Assembly: GCA_020636955.1 (NCBI GenBank)
Contig: JACJWY010000010.1
Coordinates: 1 to 64,000, forward strand
DNA length: 64,000 nt
Direction of reading: 5' to 3'
From: Thermoleophilales bacterium
GTDB lineage: Bacteria > Actinomycetota > Thermoleophilia > Solirubrobacterales > 70-9
Positions 18,350 to 27,188 of this stretch are shown piece after piece (the first letter of the stretch is position 1; each line of letters begins with the position of its first letter). The notes below the pieces were generated by a model. The model made no database searches. It saw only the letters and a list, made by a program, of their open reading frames with translations, and had not been told where the DNA came from. A program made the position numbers and the translations under genes.

Positions 18350-20575
18350 TCAGAAGGCGGCCAGTCCCCAGCCCCAGACGACCTTGTCCTTGCGGTCCCG
18401 GATCACCCGGTTCGCATGGGCGGCCGGCCCGGTGGTGACCGTGTCCCGCCTGCCGTTCTTCGAGTCGAGGATGTTTCGGCCCTCACGGCCCAGAATCGAC
18501 GACCGCCCCTGCTGCTGGCGGTGGCGGCGGCCGAGAATCAACCAATCGCTGTAGGGGCTTCCCTCAAGTCGCTCGATGTCCGGGGCGAGACGGGTGCGGG
18601 CCGCGCAGGGGCCGTTCAGCCATTCGACGTAGCCCGTGCCGAGGTCGGCCTTGACGCCGCGGGGCGATCCGGCGTAGACGGTGCTGTCGTTGCCCGGGCC
18701 GCCGCTGACGTATGAACCTGAACATGGCCTGAGGATGTGGGCGTGGTCGGTGCCCTTGCCGCCCCGGACCGTCACCCGGTCATTCACGTAGATCAGGTCG
18801 TTGTTGCCCCCGCCGAGCAGTTCGCTGCCGGCGCTGTCAAAACTCGTCGATATGAAGTCCTTGCCCGGTCCGCCCTGGATCCGGTTCTTTCCGGAGCCCC
18901 CGTTGAGGGTGGTCGACATATTCCGCGGAATCGAGCCCTGCAACGTGATCTGATCAGCCCCGTCGCCACCGTAAACCAGCATCCCGTCCAGGTTGTTGCG
19001 ATCCGCCGGGCAGAGAATCGTCGTTGCGACCAGGGAATTCTGCGATTGATCCACGCCACGGCAATCGCCCGAGGGCACCCCGCCATCGGCCACCTGGACC
19101 CGGAACTGCTGGCCGGAGGCGTCGTAGCCAACCGAGATGCGATCGTCCCTGGTCCCACCCATTACCACCGGGATGCCCCCGGCACTGATGTCGACCAGGG
19201 CAAGCCGGTTGCCGAAGTTGCCGGGAGAATCGCGGTTACAGCGGATCGTATTATCGAATCCGGAGCACTCGTTTTCTCCGATACCTCCGTCGACGATGTC
19301 GCCATCTCCGCTGTTTCCGGTGATCACATCGTCACCCAGCCCACCTTCGATGTGATTGACCACGCCGGGGTCGGCGGTGATCTCGTCGTCAAAAGCGGAA
19401 CCGATCACATTCTCGAGCGAAGCAAGCCGGTACCGGGTCGTTCCCAGCGAGGTGCCGGCCCGGAGATCAATGATCACTCCGTCGATCCTTCTTCCGCCGG
19501 GAGGCGTGTGAGCGGCGTAGGAAATCGTGTCGCTCCCGGGTCCGCCGTTGATCCTCGCCAGTCCGCGGCCGGTGGTCACGAAAAGGTCATCGCCGCCATT
19601 TCCATAGAGCTTCTTGATGCCGGAATGGGTGATGATCGTGTCGCCACGAGGGGTACCGAAAACCCAGTCGTCACCTTCGCCCCCGTCGAGGTAGGCCGGG
19701 CCGTTATTGCGGGGCTGGTTGGCCTTGAGGCGGTCGTTTCCCTGCTCGCCGAAGAGCTTCTCGCGGACCCCTCCGCCGGTAATTCCCCCGTTCGAATACA
19801 GGAAGTCGGTGCCGTTGCCTCCGTGAATTTCCGATACGGCGTTGCCGAGGCTGTAAATCCGGTCCGAACCGGTCAGACCGTAGAGGCGGTTGCCGGTTCC
19901 CGAGTAGTCATAGATGCGGTCGTTTCCACCCACTCCGTAAACCTTGTCGCGGTCCGGAAGGCCTCGCGGGTTTTTCCTTGGCCCGGCGTAGATTCGGTCG
20001 TGGCTTCGCGAACCGCGCAGGTAGTCGTTGCCGAGGCCGCCCTCGATCACCCCTCTTGTGGTCTTTGAGTTGAGCACCACCTTGTCATTGCCGGGCCCGG
20101 CGTCCACCTTGACACTGTTGCCGCGGCCGGTCCGGATGTTGTCGTTGCCGGAGCCGCCGAATACGCGCAGCTTGTTGCCCTTTTCCGTCCTGATCAGGTC
20201 ATTTCCCGATCCTCCGTACACGGTGGCGTCGCCCTTGGCGGCAAAGATCCGGTCGTTTCCCGGGCCGGCGTCGGTGAAAGTGATGCCTTTGCCGGTGTAG
20301 ATGGTCTGTTTACCATCACCCGCGCAAATGTGGCTGAATGGTTTGCCGATCACGGTCACGTGATCGCCCGCCACCCAGGTGACGTCCCTGAACTTCAAAT
20401 GGACTGTCTTGTGGTCACCGGTGATTACCCGGTTGATCGGCTTGCCGAAGCATTGCGATGGCACGGCCTCGGCCCGGCCGGTGAAACCGACAAGCATCAA
20501 GAGCACCACCGCCGTGACGGCGGTGGTGAGGGACGGGAGGGGGTTGGATCTGGCCGGGAGGCGTTCCGTGATCAT
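18350..20575 (-). CDS. Secreted RTX-like calcium-binding repeat protein, paralog 1
   Basis: 741 residues with a Sec signal (TAVTAVVLLMLVGFTGRAEA, cut near 36). A conserved head domain reads SQCFGKPINRVITGDHKTVHL. Repeated nonapeptide-type units follow from about 90 to 430: GGSGNDLIRTEKGN, GGLGNDYLRGSRSHDRIYAG, GGNGTDFLYSN, GGEGDDWVFGTPRGD. These resemble the GGxGxDx(L/I) beta-roll of hemolysin-type calcium-binding repeats, but are irregular. A middle domain holds paired cysteines (ENECSGFDNTIRCNRD), and the C-terminus carries more repeats and GRDTVTTGP. No type I secretion genes are nearby and a signal peptide is present, so export is by Sec. It starts 90 nt after the stop of its paralog. Confidence 0.85.
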   Translation of the reverse strand: MITERLPARSNPLPSLTTAVTAVVLLMLVGFTGRAEAVPSQCFGKPINRVITGDHKTVHLKFRDVTWVAGDHVTVIGKPFSHICAGDGKQTIYTGKGITFTDAGPGNDRIFAAKGDATVYGGSGNDLIRTEKGNKLRVFGGSGNDNIRTGRGNSVKVDAGPGNDKVVLNSKTTRGVIEGGLGNDYLRGSRSHDRIYAGPRKNPRGLPDRDKVYGVGGNDRIYDYSGTGNRLYGLTGSDRIYSLGNAVSEIHGGNGTDFLYSNGGITGGGVREKLFGEQGNDRLKANQPRNNGPAYLDGGEGDDWVFGTPRGDTIITHSGIKKLYGNGGDDLFVTTGRGLARINGGPGSDTISYAAHTPPGGRRIDGVIIDLRAGTSLGTTRYRLASLENVIGSAFDDEITADPGVVNHIEGGLGDDVITGNSGDGDIVDGGIGENECSGFDNTIRCNRDSPGNFGNRLALVDISAGGIPVVMGGTRDDRISVGYDASGQQFRVQVADGGVPSGDCRGVDQSQNSLVATTILCPADRNNLDGMLVYGGDGADQITLQGSIPRNMSTTLNGGSGKNRIQGGPGKDFISTSFDSAGSELLGGGNNDLIYVNDRVTVRGGKGTDHAHILRPCSGSYVSGGPGNDSTVYAGSPRGVKADLGTGYVEWLNGPCAARTRLAPDIERLEGSPYSDWLILGRRHRQQQGRSSILGREGRNILDSKNGRRDTVTTGPAAHANRVIRDRKDKVVWGWGLAAF

Positions 20576-20666
20576 CCGATGCTTACCCTGACAGCACCAT
20601 AGCTAACCCTGAGTTTCGGTCTGCCAAGCCGGAATTGCCGGCCGGGAGCCGTTCAGCAGGGGAAGG

Positions 20667-22865
20667 TCAGTGTCCGGCGAGGCCGTAGCCCCAGATCACG
20701 TTGTCGATCTTGTCGGCGATCACCTTGTTGCTGTGGCCGCCGGAGCCGGTAGTGACCGTATCCGCGGTTCCGTTCTTGGCGTCGAGAGTGTCAATCCCTC
20801 CGCGGCCGAAAATCACCGACTTGCCGTCCTGGGCTTTGCTTCGCTTGCCGACGATCAGCCAGTCGTTGGACTCGGTTCCTTCGAGCTTCTCGATGTCATT
20901 GGCGATCTGCGTGCGCGCTCCGCTACAGCCGCTTCCGTTCCACTCGGCGTAGCCGCCGGCCAGAGACGCTTTGACACCGCGCTCCGCTCCGGCGAAGACC
21001 ACGCTGTCGGTTCCGCCGTCACCTTCAAGATCGGCGCCCAGGCAGGGGTCAACAACCCTGAAGATGTCGGTGTCCGGCCCGCCGGTGATCGAAATGTCAT
21101 CCTGGGCGTAGAGCACGTCGAGTCCGTCCCCACCGTTGATTGTGCTGCCGGCGCTGCCCGGGTCAGTCGAGATGAAGTCCTTACTCGGACCGCCCTGGAT
21201 CGAGTTCTTGCCCCTGCCACCATTGATTGTGGTGGTGAGGATGTCCGGGATCGAGTTCCCCAGTTTGATCGAGTCGGCGCCGTCGTCGCCGTAGACGAGC
21301 ATCCCGTTCAGGTTGTTCGGATCGACCGGACAGTCGATCTCGCTTTTCTGGCTGCTGTTTCTCTTGCAGAGCCCGGAGGGGATCGCGCCACCCGGATCGG
21401 TGACTTCGAAGCGGTCGGCTCCACCGTTGTAGCCGATCGAGATGTCGTCGGCGCTCCGGCTGCCCATCACGATCAGGAGGCCACCCTTGGTGATGTCGAC
21501 CTGGCTGTTACCTGATCCGGGATCGCCCGGCGAGTTCTCGTTGCAGTTGACCTGACGGCCGCCGGAGCAATCGTTCTGGCCGAGGCCACCGTCGATGTTG
21601 TCACCGTTTTGCCCGACGATGTAGTCGTCGCCGAGGCCGGCTTCTATGTCGTTATCAACCCCGGGGGCGCCGATTATCTCGTCGTCGAAAGCCGAACCGA
21701 TCACGTCCTCGATGCCGTCGAACTTGTAGCCGGAATAGCCGAGGGAAGTTCCGGCTCGGAGGTTGACCTCCACGCCGGTGATCGAACCGCTCCGGCCCGA
21801 AGGGGTGTGGGCGGCAAAAGAGATGGTGTCGCGGCCGTCGCCACCGTGGAACTTTCCCTGGCCGCGGGCCGTGGTCACGAAGAGGTCATCGCCGCCGTAC
21901 CCGTAGACAGTCTTGATACCGGAGTTGTAGATCATCGTGTCACCCTTGGAGGTGCCGTAAATCCAGTCGTCACCCTCGCCGCCGTCGAAGTAGGCCGGGC
22001 CGTAACTGTTCGGCTGATTGCCGAGCAGGCGGTCGTTGCCCTGTTCCCCGAACAGCTTCTCCAGCACACCGCCACTGGTCCGACCGCCATTTGAATAAAG
22101 GAAATCTGATCCGTTGCCGCCATGCAGTTCGGACACCGCGTTGCCGAGGCTGTAGATCTTGTCCGACCCGGTGTAGCCGAGCAGCCTGTTGCCGTTGCCG
22201 CTGTAGTCGTAAATCGAATCATTGCCCCCCAGACCGTTGATCACGTCCCGGTCAGGAAGGTTTTTCGGGTTCTTCTTCGGCCCGCCGTAAAGCTTGTCGT
22301 TGGCCTGCGAGCCCTCGATCCGGTCGTTGCCGAGGCCGCCGTCAACGATTCCCTTGGTGGTCTTGGCGTTAAGGGAGATGCGGTCATCGCCCTCATCCCC
22401 GTCGATCTTGATCAGGTTTCCCTTGCCGGTGCGGATCTTGTCGTCGCCAGGCCCGCCATGGACCTCCAGTTTGTTGCCTTTCTCGGTTTCGATCTGGTCA
22501 TCACCGGGGCCTCCGTACACCGTGGCGTCACCCTTGGCGGGATGGATCCTGTCGTTGCCCGGCCCGCCGTCGGTGAATGACCAGCCCTTGCCGGCAAAAA
22601 TCGTCTGGGGGCCGTCACCGGCACAGATCCGGGTGAACGCCTTGCCGACCACGGTGATCCCGTTGCCCTCGACCCGGACCACCTCCCGAGCCCCGACCGT
22701 CACTTTCTTGTGGCTCCCGGTGATCACCCGGTCCACGCTCTTGCCGAAGCACTTGTCGGCTGCGTTTGAGGTCCCGATCTGCATCAGGAGCAGCCCGATC
22801 AGCAGCACCGACAGAACGGTGATGGAACCGAAGACGAAAAACTCTTTGGACTTGCCCAGACTCAT
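20667..22865 (-). CDS. Secreted or membrane-anchored RTX-like repeat protein, paralog 2
   Basis: 732 residues from ATG 22865, which has AAAGG about 7 nt upstream. An in-frame start 90 nt earlier is less likely because it would put 30 residues before the signal helix. A hydrophobic helix (ITVLSVLLIGLLLMQIG) ends in SNAADKCFGK, either a signal peptide or an anchor. Domain order and many blocks equal paralog 1: CFGKSVDRVITGSHKK, ATVYGGPGDDQIETEKGNKL, SLGNAVSELHGGNGSDFLYSN, LFGEQGNDRL, KDFISTDPGSAGS. The DNA also stays similar along the length, so this is a tandem duplication. A calcium-stabilised surface or matrix protein is inference. Confidence 0.85.
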   Translation of the reverse strand: MSLGKSKEFFVFGSITVLSVLLIGLLLMQIGTSNAADKCFGKSVDRVITGSHKKVTVGAREVVRVEGNGITVVGKAFTRICAGDGPQTIFAGKGWSFTDGGPGNDRIHPAKGDATVYGGPGDDQIETEKGNKLEVHGGPGDDKIRTGKGNLIKIDGDEGDDRISLNAKTTKGIVDGGLGNDRIEGSQANDKLYGGPKKNPKNLPDRDVINGLGGNDSIYDYSGNGNRLLGYTGSDKIYSLGNAVSELHGGNGSDFLYSNGGRTSGGVLEKLFGEQGNDRLLGNQPNSYGPAYFDGGEGDDWIYGTSKGDTMIYNSGIKTVYGYGGDDLFVTTARGQGKFHGGDGRDTISFAAHTPSGRSGSITGVEVNLRAGTSLGYSGYKFDGIEDVIGSAFDDEIIGAPGVDNDIEAGLGDDYIVGQNGDNIDGGLGQNDCSGGRQVNCNENSPGDPGSGNSQVDITKGGLLIVMGSRSADDISIGYNGGADRFEVTDPGGAIPSGLCKRNSSQKSEIDCPVDPNNLNGMLVYGDDGADSIKLGNSIPDILTTTINGGRGKNSIQGGPSKDFISTDPGSAGSTINGGDGLDVLYAQDDISITGGPDTDIFRVVDPCLGADLEGDGGTDSVVFAGAERGVKASLAGGYAEWNGSGCSGARTQIANDIEKLEGTESNDWLIVGKRSKAQDGKSVIFGRGGIDTLDAKNGTADTVTTGSGGHSNKVIADKIDNVIWGYGLAGH

Positions 22866-22978
22866 GTTGACCTTTGACGGGCCCGGTCCCCTCGAGTGGC
22901 AACCAGCTCCGGCTGCCTCACTAACGCCCCCAAGGGGCATCCGCTGCCCCGTCACCCGGAACTCTAGACTAGTTCGCG

Positions 22979-23914
22979 ATGTCTGACAAGAATTTTTCGC
23001 GTCCCGAACGCGTCCTCGTCACTGGTGGGACCGGCCTGATCGGCTCAACCCTCTGCAACGCACTGATCGACCGGGGAGACTCGGTGGTCGGACTCAGCCG
23101 GGATCCGGAGCGGGCGGCGCGGAGCCTGCCCCGGGTCGAGTGGCATGGCTGGGAAGGCGAACGCGAAAGGCCTCCCCGGGAGGCATTCGAGGGTGTCGAC
23201 GCAGTCATAAACCTCGCCGGGGAGCCAATAAATCAGCGCTGGAACGACGACGTGAAGGACCGGATCGCCCGTAGCCGTATCAAGGCGACAAAGAACCTGG
23301 TCGCAAAGATTGCAGCTCTCGACGAAAAGCCGAAAGCCCTGATTTCCGGCTCCGCGATCGGCTATTACGGTGATCGCGGTGACGAGTTGCTTTACGAAGA
23401 CGCCGGGCCCGGGGATGATTTCCTGGCCGGCATCGTCGTGCGGTGGGAGGAAGCCGCCCGTTCGGCCGAAGAGCTTGGTTTGCGGGTGGCGATGATCCGT
23501 TCCGGCCACGTGCTTGATCCGCGTGGGGGCCTGCTCAAGGAACTGCTCCTGCCCTTCAAGATGGGCGTGGGCGGCCCGATCGCCGGCGGCAAGCAATACA
23601 TGTCCTGGATCCACCGTCACGATGAAATCGGAATCCTGCTCTGGGCCCTTGAAAACGAGGCGGTCAGCGGACCGGTCAACGCGACCGCCCCGAACCCCGT
23701 TACCAACAAGGAGTTCTCGAAGGTTCTGGGCAAGGAACTTGGCCGGCCTTCGATTCTGCCCCTGCCGGGATTTGCGATCGACATCGTCAAGGGCGGCGGG
23801 GTCGGTCACGCGGCCCGTGAAGGCCAGCGGGTCTTTCCCAAGAAGGCCACCGACGGCGGCTACGAGTTCAAGCAGCCGGATTTGGCCGGCGCCCTCGCAA
23901 ATCTGCTCTCCTGA
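22979..23914 (+). CDS. TIGR01777-type SDR epimerase/oxidoreductase (YfcH-like)
   Basis: A 311-residue extended short-chain dehydrogenase fold. The NAD(P) motif VLVTGGTGLIGSTL is at about 12-25, followed by FEGVDAVINLAGEPINQRWND, ISGSAIGYYGDRGDE carrying the catalytic Ser and Tyr region, and a C-terminal DUF1731-like segment (LPGFAIDIVKGG, RVFPKKATDGGYEFKQPDLAGAL). The family is linked to cell division only by name in older annotation (SulA misnomer), and the reaction is unknown. TAGACT lies 8 nt before the ATG. It converges on pfk with a small GTCGCC/GGCGAC hairpin between. Confidence 0.9.
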   Translation: MSDKNFSRPERVLVTGGTGLIGSTLCNALIDRGDSVVGLSRDPERAARSLPRVEWHGWEGERERPPREAFEGVDAVINLAGEPINQRWNDDVKDRIARSRIKATKNLVAKIAALDEKPKALISGSAIGYYGDRGDELLYEDAGPGDDFLAGIVVRWEEAARSAEELGLRVAMIRSGHVLDPRGGLLKELLLPFKMGVGGPIAGGKQYMSWIHRHDEIGILLWALENEAVSGPVNATAPNPVTNKEFSKVLGKELGRPSILPLPGFAIDIVKGGGVGHAAREGQRVFPKKATDGGYEFKQPDLAGALANLLS

Positions 23915-23920
23915 AGGCCG

Positions 23921-23935
23921 GTCGCCGTTGGCGAC
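23921..23935. terminator. Small hairpin between convergent SDR and pfk genes
   Basis: GTCGCC-GTT-GGCGAC sits in the 26-nt gap between two convergent 3' ends. The stem is short and lacks a T-run, so terminator function is uncertain. Confidence 0.3.
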
Positions 23936-23940
23936 AGTCG

Positions 23941-24969
23941 TCAGTCCGGATAGCCGTATCTGGCTTCGACCATTCGCTGCGCCGGGACGATCTTCGATTC
24001 GTCGACCGCGTCCGCCAGCGGGGCGAGCTCGATCGAGGTTCCGCGCAGCGTGGTCATCTTGCCCCAGTGCCCCTCGCTTGCCGCTTCAATCGCCTTGTAG
24101 CCGAGGCGGGTAGCCAGCACCCGGTCGAAGGCGGTCGGGGTGCCGCCTCGCTGCAGGTGGCCGAGCACCACGGACCGGGCTTCCCGGCCGGTCTTTTCCT
24201 CGATCCGGTCGGCCAGCCAGCCGGCGATCCCTCCGAGCCGAACATGTCCGAATGCGTCGGTTCCAGCGGCGGAGGTGACCTCGCTGCCTTCCTTCGGCAC
24301 CGCCCCTTCCGAGGCGACTATCAGCGGTGCGACTCCGGCCTCGAAGCAGGCCTCGACATGGGTGCAGATCTCGGCCAGGTCGAACTCTTCCTCCGGCACC
24401 AGGATCAGATCCGCGCCGCCGGCCATGCCGCCGTGTAGCGCGATCCAGCCGGCATGCCGACCCATGACCTCGACGACTAGGGCCCTGTGGTGGCTGGTGC
24501 CGGTGGTTCTGAGCCGGTCCAGCGATTCCATGACGATGTTGACGGCCGTGTCGAAGCCGAATGTGTAATCGGTGGCGTTCAGGTCGTTGTCGATCGTCTT
24601 CGGCACGCCGACCACCCCGAGGCCACTGTCGGTGAGCACCCGGGCCACACCGAGGGTGTCGTCGCCGCCGATCGCAATCAGCCCGTCCAGCCCGTCGGAG
24701 CGGACATTTTCGATCACGGTCTCGATTCCGCCACCGACGGCTTCCGGGTTGGTCCGGGAGGAGCCGAGGATGGTGCCGCCCTGGGCGAGAATTCCGCGGA
24801 CGTCTTCGACCCCGAGTCCGATCGACTGGTTTTCCAGGGGCCCTTTCCAGCCGTCGATGTAACCAGTGAACTCGTGACCCCATTCGCGACTGCCGCGCAA
24901 CACGACGGCACGGATCACGGCATTGAGGCCGGGGCAATCACCCCCGCCGGTCAACACCCCGATCCGCAC
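23941..24969 (-). CDS. pfkA: 6-phosphofructokinase, PPi-type active site
   Basis: 342 residues from GTG 24969, which has AAGGA 8 nt upstream and opens directly into VRIGVLTGGGDCPGLNAVIR. Phosphorylates fructose 6-phosphate. The donor-site loop reads IAIGGDDTLG, with Asp where ATP enzymes have Gly (Escherichia coli residue 104), and the next motif is PKTIDNDL, with Lys at the position of Gly124. Asp plus Lys is the known signature of pyrophosphate-dependent enzymes. Substrate-side motifs EVMGRHAGWIALHGG and GHLQRGGTPTAFDRVLATRLG are intact. The same frame continues upstream through a small-protein gene, but without family similarity. Last gene of the trpFBA run. Confidence 0.93.
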   Translation of the reverse strand: MRIGVLTGGGDCPGLNAVIRAVVLRGSREWGHEFTGYIDGWKGPLENQSIGLGVEDVRGILAQGGTILGSSRTNPEAVGGGIETVIENVRSDGLDGLIAIGGDDTLGVARVLTDSGLGVVGVPKTIDNDLNATDYTFGFDTAVNIVMESLDRLRTTGTSHHRALVVEVMGRHAGWIALHGGMAGGADLILVPEEEFDLAEICTHVEACFEAGVAPLIVASEGAVPKEGSEVTSAAGTDAFGHVRLGGIAGWLADRIEEKTGREARSVVLGHLQRGGTPTAFDRVLATRLGYKAIEAASEGHWGKMTTLRGTSIELAPLADAVDESKIVPAQRMVEARYGYPD

Positions 24970-24973
24970 GGAA

Positions 24974-25153
24974 TCAGTCCTTGGAAGGTCGGAGGGCCTT
25001 GCCCTTTTCGATGAGCGGCTGGGCGACGTGAATGAACGCGCCAATGAACAGCACACCGAAAAAGACGAGTCCGGCAACCGGACCGCCCTGACCCTGCGAG
25101 TACGAGAAGACCGCAAGGGCGAGGGCGACGAAGAATGTGACCGGGATCAGCAT
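24974..25153 (-). CDS. 59-residue two-helix membrane protein between trpA and pfk
   Basis: A short frame, MLIPVTFFVALALAVFSYS followed by QGQGGPVAGLVFFGVLFIG and a basic tail IEKGKALRPSKD. It predicts two membrane helices joined by a Gly/Gln loop. It starts 11 nt after the trpA stop with TAGGA about 9 nt before the ATG, and its stop lies 4 nt before the pfk GTG, so it is spaced exactly like an operon gene. Not recognised. Similar small membrane proteins occur in actinobacterial trp loci as conserved hypotheticals, but I cannot confirm homology here. Confidence 0.7.
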   Translation of the reverse strand: MLIPVTFFVALALAVFSYSQGQGGPVAGLVFFGVLFIGAFIHVAQPLIEKGKALRPSKD

Positions 25154-25164
25154 CGGCGCGAATC

Positions 25165-25983
25165 CTACCTGACACCGGAGCGGGCCGACGCCACGGCCGC
25201 CGCGGCCTCGGAGATGAATTCACCGACCGCCTCCGCCGCCCGTTCCGGCCCCGCTTCGGCAGTGATCCGGACCAGTTTCGAACCGATGATCACCCCGTCG
25301 GCAAGCTGCCCCACGGTCGCCGCATGTTCGGGTGATCCGATCCCGAACCCGACCGCGACCGGCACTTCCGACTTCGACTCGACGTCTCCGACCAGTTCCT
25401 GCAGGTGGGCGGGAACCTCCGCCCTTTCCCCGGTAGTGCCGACGCTGGAAACCACATAGACGAAACCACTGGCAATCCTGCAGATCTCGGACCTTCGCTC
25501 GCCCAGGGTGGTCGGGGCGACGAGCGGTACCACGGCCAGCCCGGCCGCCTTCATCTGCTCCCGGATCGACTCGTCCTCGCCGAGCGGCAGGTCGGGCACG
25601 ATCACCCCGCAGGCGCCGGCCTCCGCCGCCCTGGCCGCGAAGGCGGATGGTCCGTCTCCTCCGAGGATCGAGTTGGTGTAAACCATCAACACCACCGGTA
25701 CCCGGTCGGCCACCTCGCGGCAGATCGCCAGGACGTCGTCAAGCTTCGTTCCGGCTTCAAGCGCCTTCACGGCTGCCTCGTGAATCACCGGCCCGTCGGC
25801 CAGGGGATCCGAGAAGGGCACGCCAAGCTCGATCAGGTCGGCCCCGTTTTCAGCGTAGGACCGGGCCACCGCGATGGAGGTTGCCTGATCGGGAAAGCCG
25901 CCCATCATGTACGGCATCAACGCGGCCCGTCCTTCCGCTTCCGCGGCTGCGAAAGCGGCGGCAATGCGGTCGGCGCCGCTCAT
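25165..25983 (-). CDS. trpA: Tryptophan synthase alpha chain
   Basis: 272 residues. Cleaves indole-3-glycerol phosphate to indole and glyceraldehyde 3-phosphate, and indole is channelled to TrpB. The catalytic Glu lies in LIELGVPFSDPLADGP, with the Asp of the same motif. The phosphate loop is VGFGIGSPEHA and LVAPTTLGERR precedes loop 6 residues VSSVGTTG. Start overlaps the trpB stop as ATGA. Confidence 0.97.
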   Translation of the reverse strand: MSGADRIAAAFAAAEAEGRAALMPYMMGGFPDQATSIAVARSYAENGADLIELGVPFSDPLADGPVIHEAAVKALEAGTKLDDVLAICREVADRVPVVLMVYTNSILGGDGPSAFAARAAEAGACGVIVPDLPLGEDESIREQMKAAGLAVVPLVAPTTLGERRSEICRIASGFVYVVSSVGTTGERAEVPAHLQELVGDVESKSEVPVAVGFGIGSPEHAATVGQLADGVIIGSKLVRITAEAGPERAAEAVGEFISEAAAAVASARSGVR

Positions 25984-27188
25984 TCCGTTTCCTCCAGGCC
26001 GAGCACCTCGGCCAGGTCCTTGTCCCCGCGGCCGGAGAGGCAGAGCACGTCGTAGTTGCCGTCGGAGTCACCGACCTTGCCTTCGCCGAGGATCCAGGCG
26101 ATCGCATGCGAGGACTCGAGCGCCGGAATAATCCCCTCCAGCTTGCTGAGCCGCCGGAAGGCGGCCAGCGCATCCTGGTCGCTGACGGCCACATAACGAG
26201 CCCGACCGATGTCTCTCAGGTGGGCGTGCTCGGGGCCGGTGCCCGGATAGTCGAGTCCGGCGGATACCGAATGGGCCTCCAGGATCTGTCCTTCGTCGTC
26301 GGTCAGAACGGCCGAAAGCGAGCCGTGAAGCACTGATGTGTTGCCGGCCGTGAGCGAGGCCCCATGCTGGTCAGTTTCGAGCCCGTGGCCGGCGGCTTCA
26401 ACGCCGATCAGCTCGATCCCGTCGTCCGCCACGAAGGCGGTGAAGGTGCCGATCGCGTTCGAGCCGCCACCGACGCAAGCGATCACCCGTCCGGGCAGCT
26501 CACCTTCGGCCTGAAGCGCCTGATCACGGGCTTCGTCACCAATCACCCGCTGGAGGTCCCTGACCAGTTCGGGGAAGGGCGCCGGCCCGACCGCGGAACC
26601 GATGATGTAGTGGGTGTCGGCTACGTTTGCGACCCAGTCGCGAATCGCGGCGCTGACCGCCTCCTTCAGGGTCCGGGCTCCGGCCTCGACCGGCACCACC
26701 TCGGCCCCGAGCAGCTTCATGCGCTCGACGTTCGGCTTCTGGCGGCGGATGTCCTCGCTGCCCATGTAAACGATGCATTCGAGGTCGAGCAGGGCGCAGG
26801 CAGTGGCGCTGGCCACCCCATGCTGGCCGGCCCCGGTCTCGGCGATGATTCGCGGCTTGCCCATCCGCTTGGCCAGCAGGGCCTGTCCGATCGCATTGTT
26901 GATTTTGTGGGCACCGGTGTGGTTGAGGTCCTCACGCTTCAGGTAGACCTTGCGGCCGGCTTCGTGACTTAGCCGAGACGCCAGGTAAAGCGGTGACGGG
27001 CGTCCGACATAGTCGCGAAGCAAGACGACCAGCTCCTCGGTGAATACCGGGTCCTGCCGGGCCTCTGCCCAGGCCGCGGTCAGCTCATCGAGGGCCGGAA
27101 TCAGGGTCTCGGGAACGTAGCGGCCTCCGTAGGGCCCGAATCGTCCCGGCAGCTCGCCCGCAGTCGATTCGGCGATGTTCTCGCTCAT
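25980..27188 (-). CDS. trpB: Tryptophan synthase beta chain
   Basis: 402 residues, a PLP enzyme joining indole and serine. The PLP lysine lies in HTGAHKINNAIGQ, the active-site Glu in AETGAGQHGVA, and the phosphate cup is GGGSNAIGTF. The N-terminal extension GPYGGRYVPETLIPALDEL is the usual TrpB1 type. ATGA overlaps join it to trpF upstream and trpA downstream. Confidence 0.98.
   Translation of the reverse strand: MSENIAESTAGELPGRFGPYGGRYVPETLIPALDELTAAWAEARQDPVFTEELVVLLRDYVGRPSPLYLASRLSHEAGRKVYLKREDLNHTGAHKINNAIGQALLAKRMGKPRIIAETGAGQHGVASATACALLDLECIVYMGSEDIRRQKPNVERMKLLGAEVVPVEAGARTLKEAVSAAIRDWVANVADTHYIIGSAVGPAPFPELVRDLQRVIGDEARDQALQAEGELPGRVIACVGGGSNAIGTFTAFVADDGIELIGVEAAGHGLETDQHGASLTAGNTSVLHGSLSAVLTDDEGQILEAHSVSAGLDYPGTGPEHAHLRDIGRARYVAVSDQDALAAFRRLSKLEGIIPALESSHAIAWILGEGKVGDSDGNYDVLCLSGRGDKDLAEVLGLEETE

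Noticed and set aside
18350..22865. Type I secreted RTX toxins
   Set aside because: N-terminal signal helices are present, and no HlyB/HlyD/TolC-like genes or acyltransferase are nearby.
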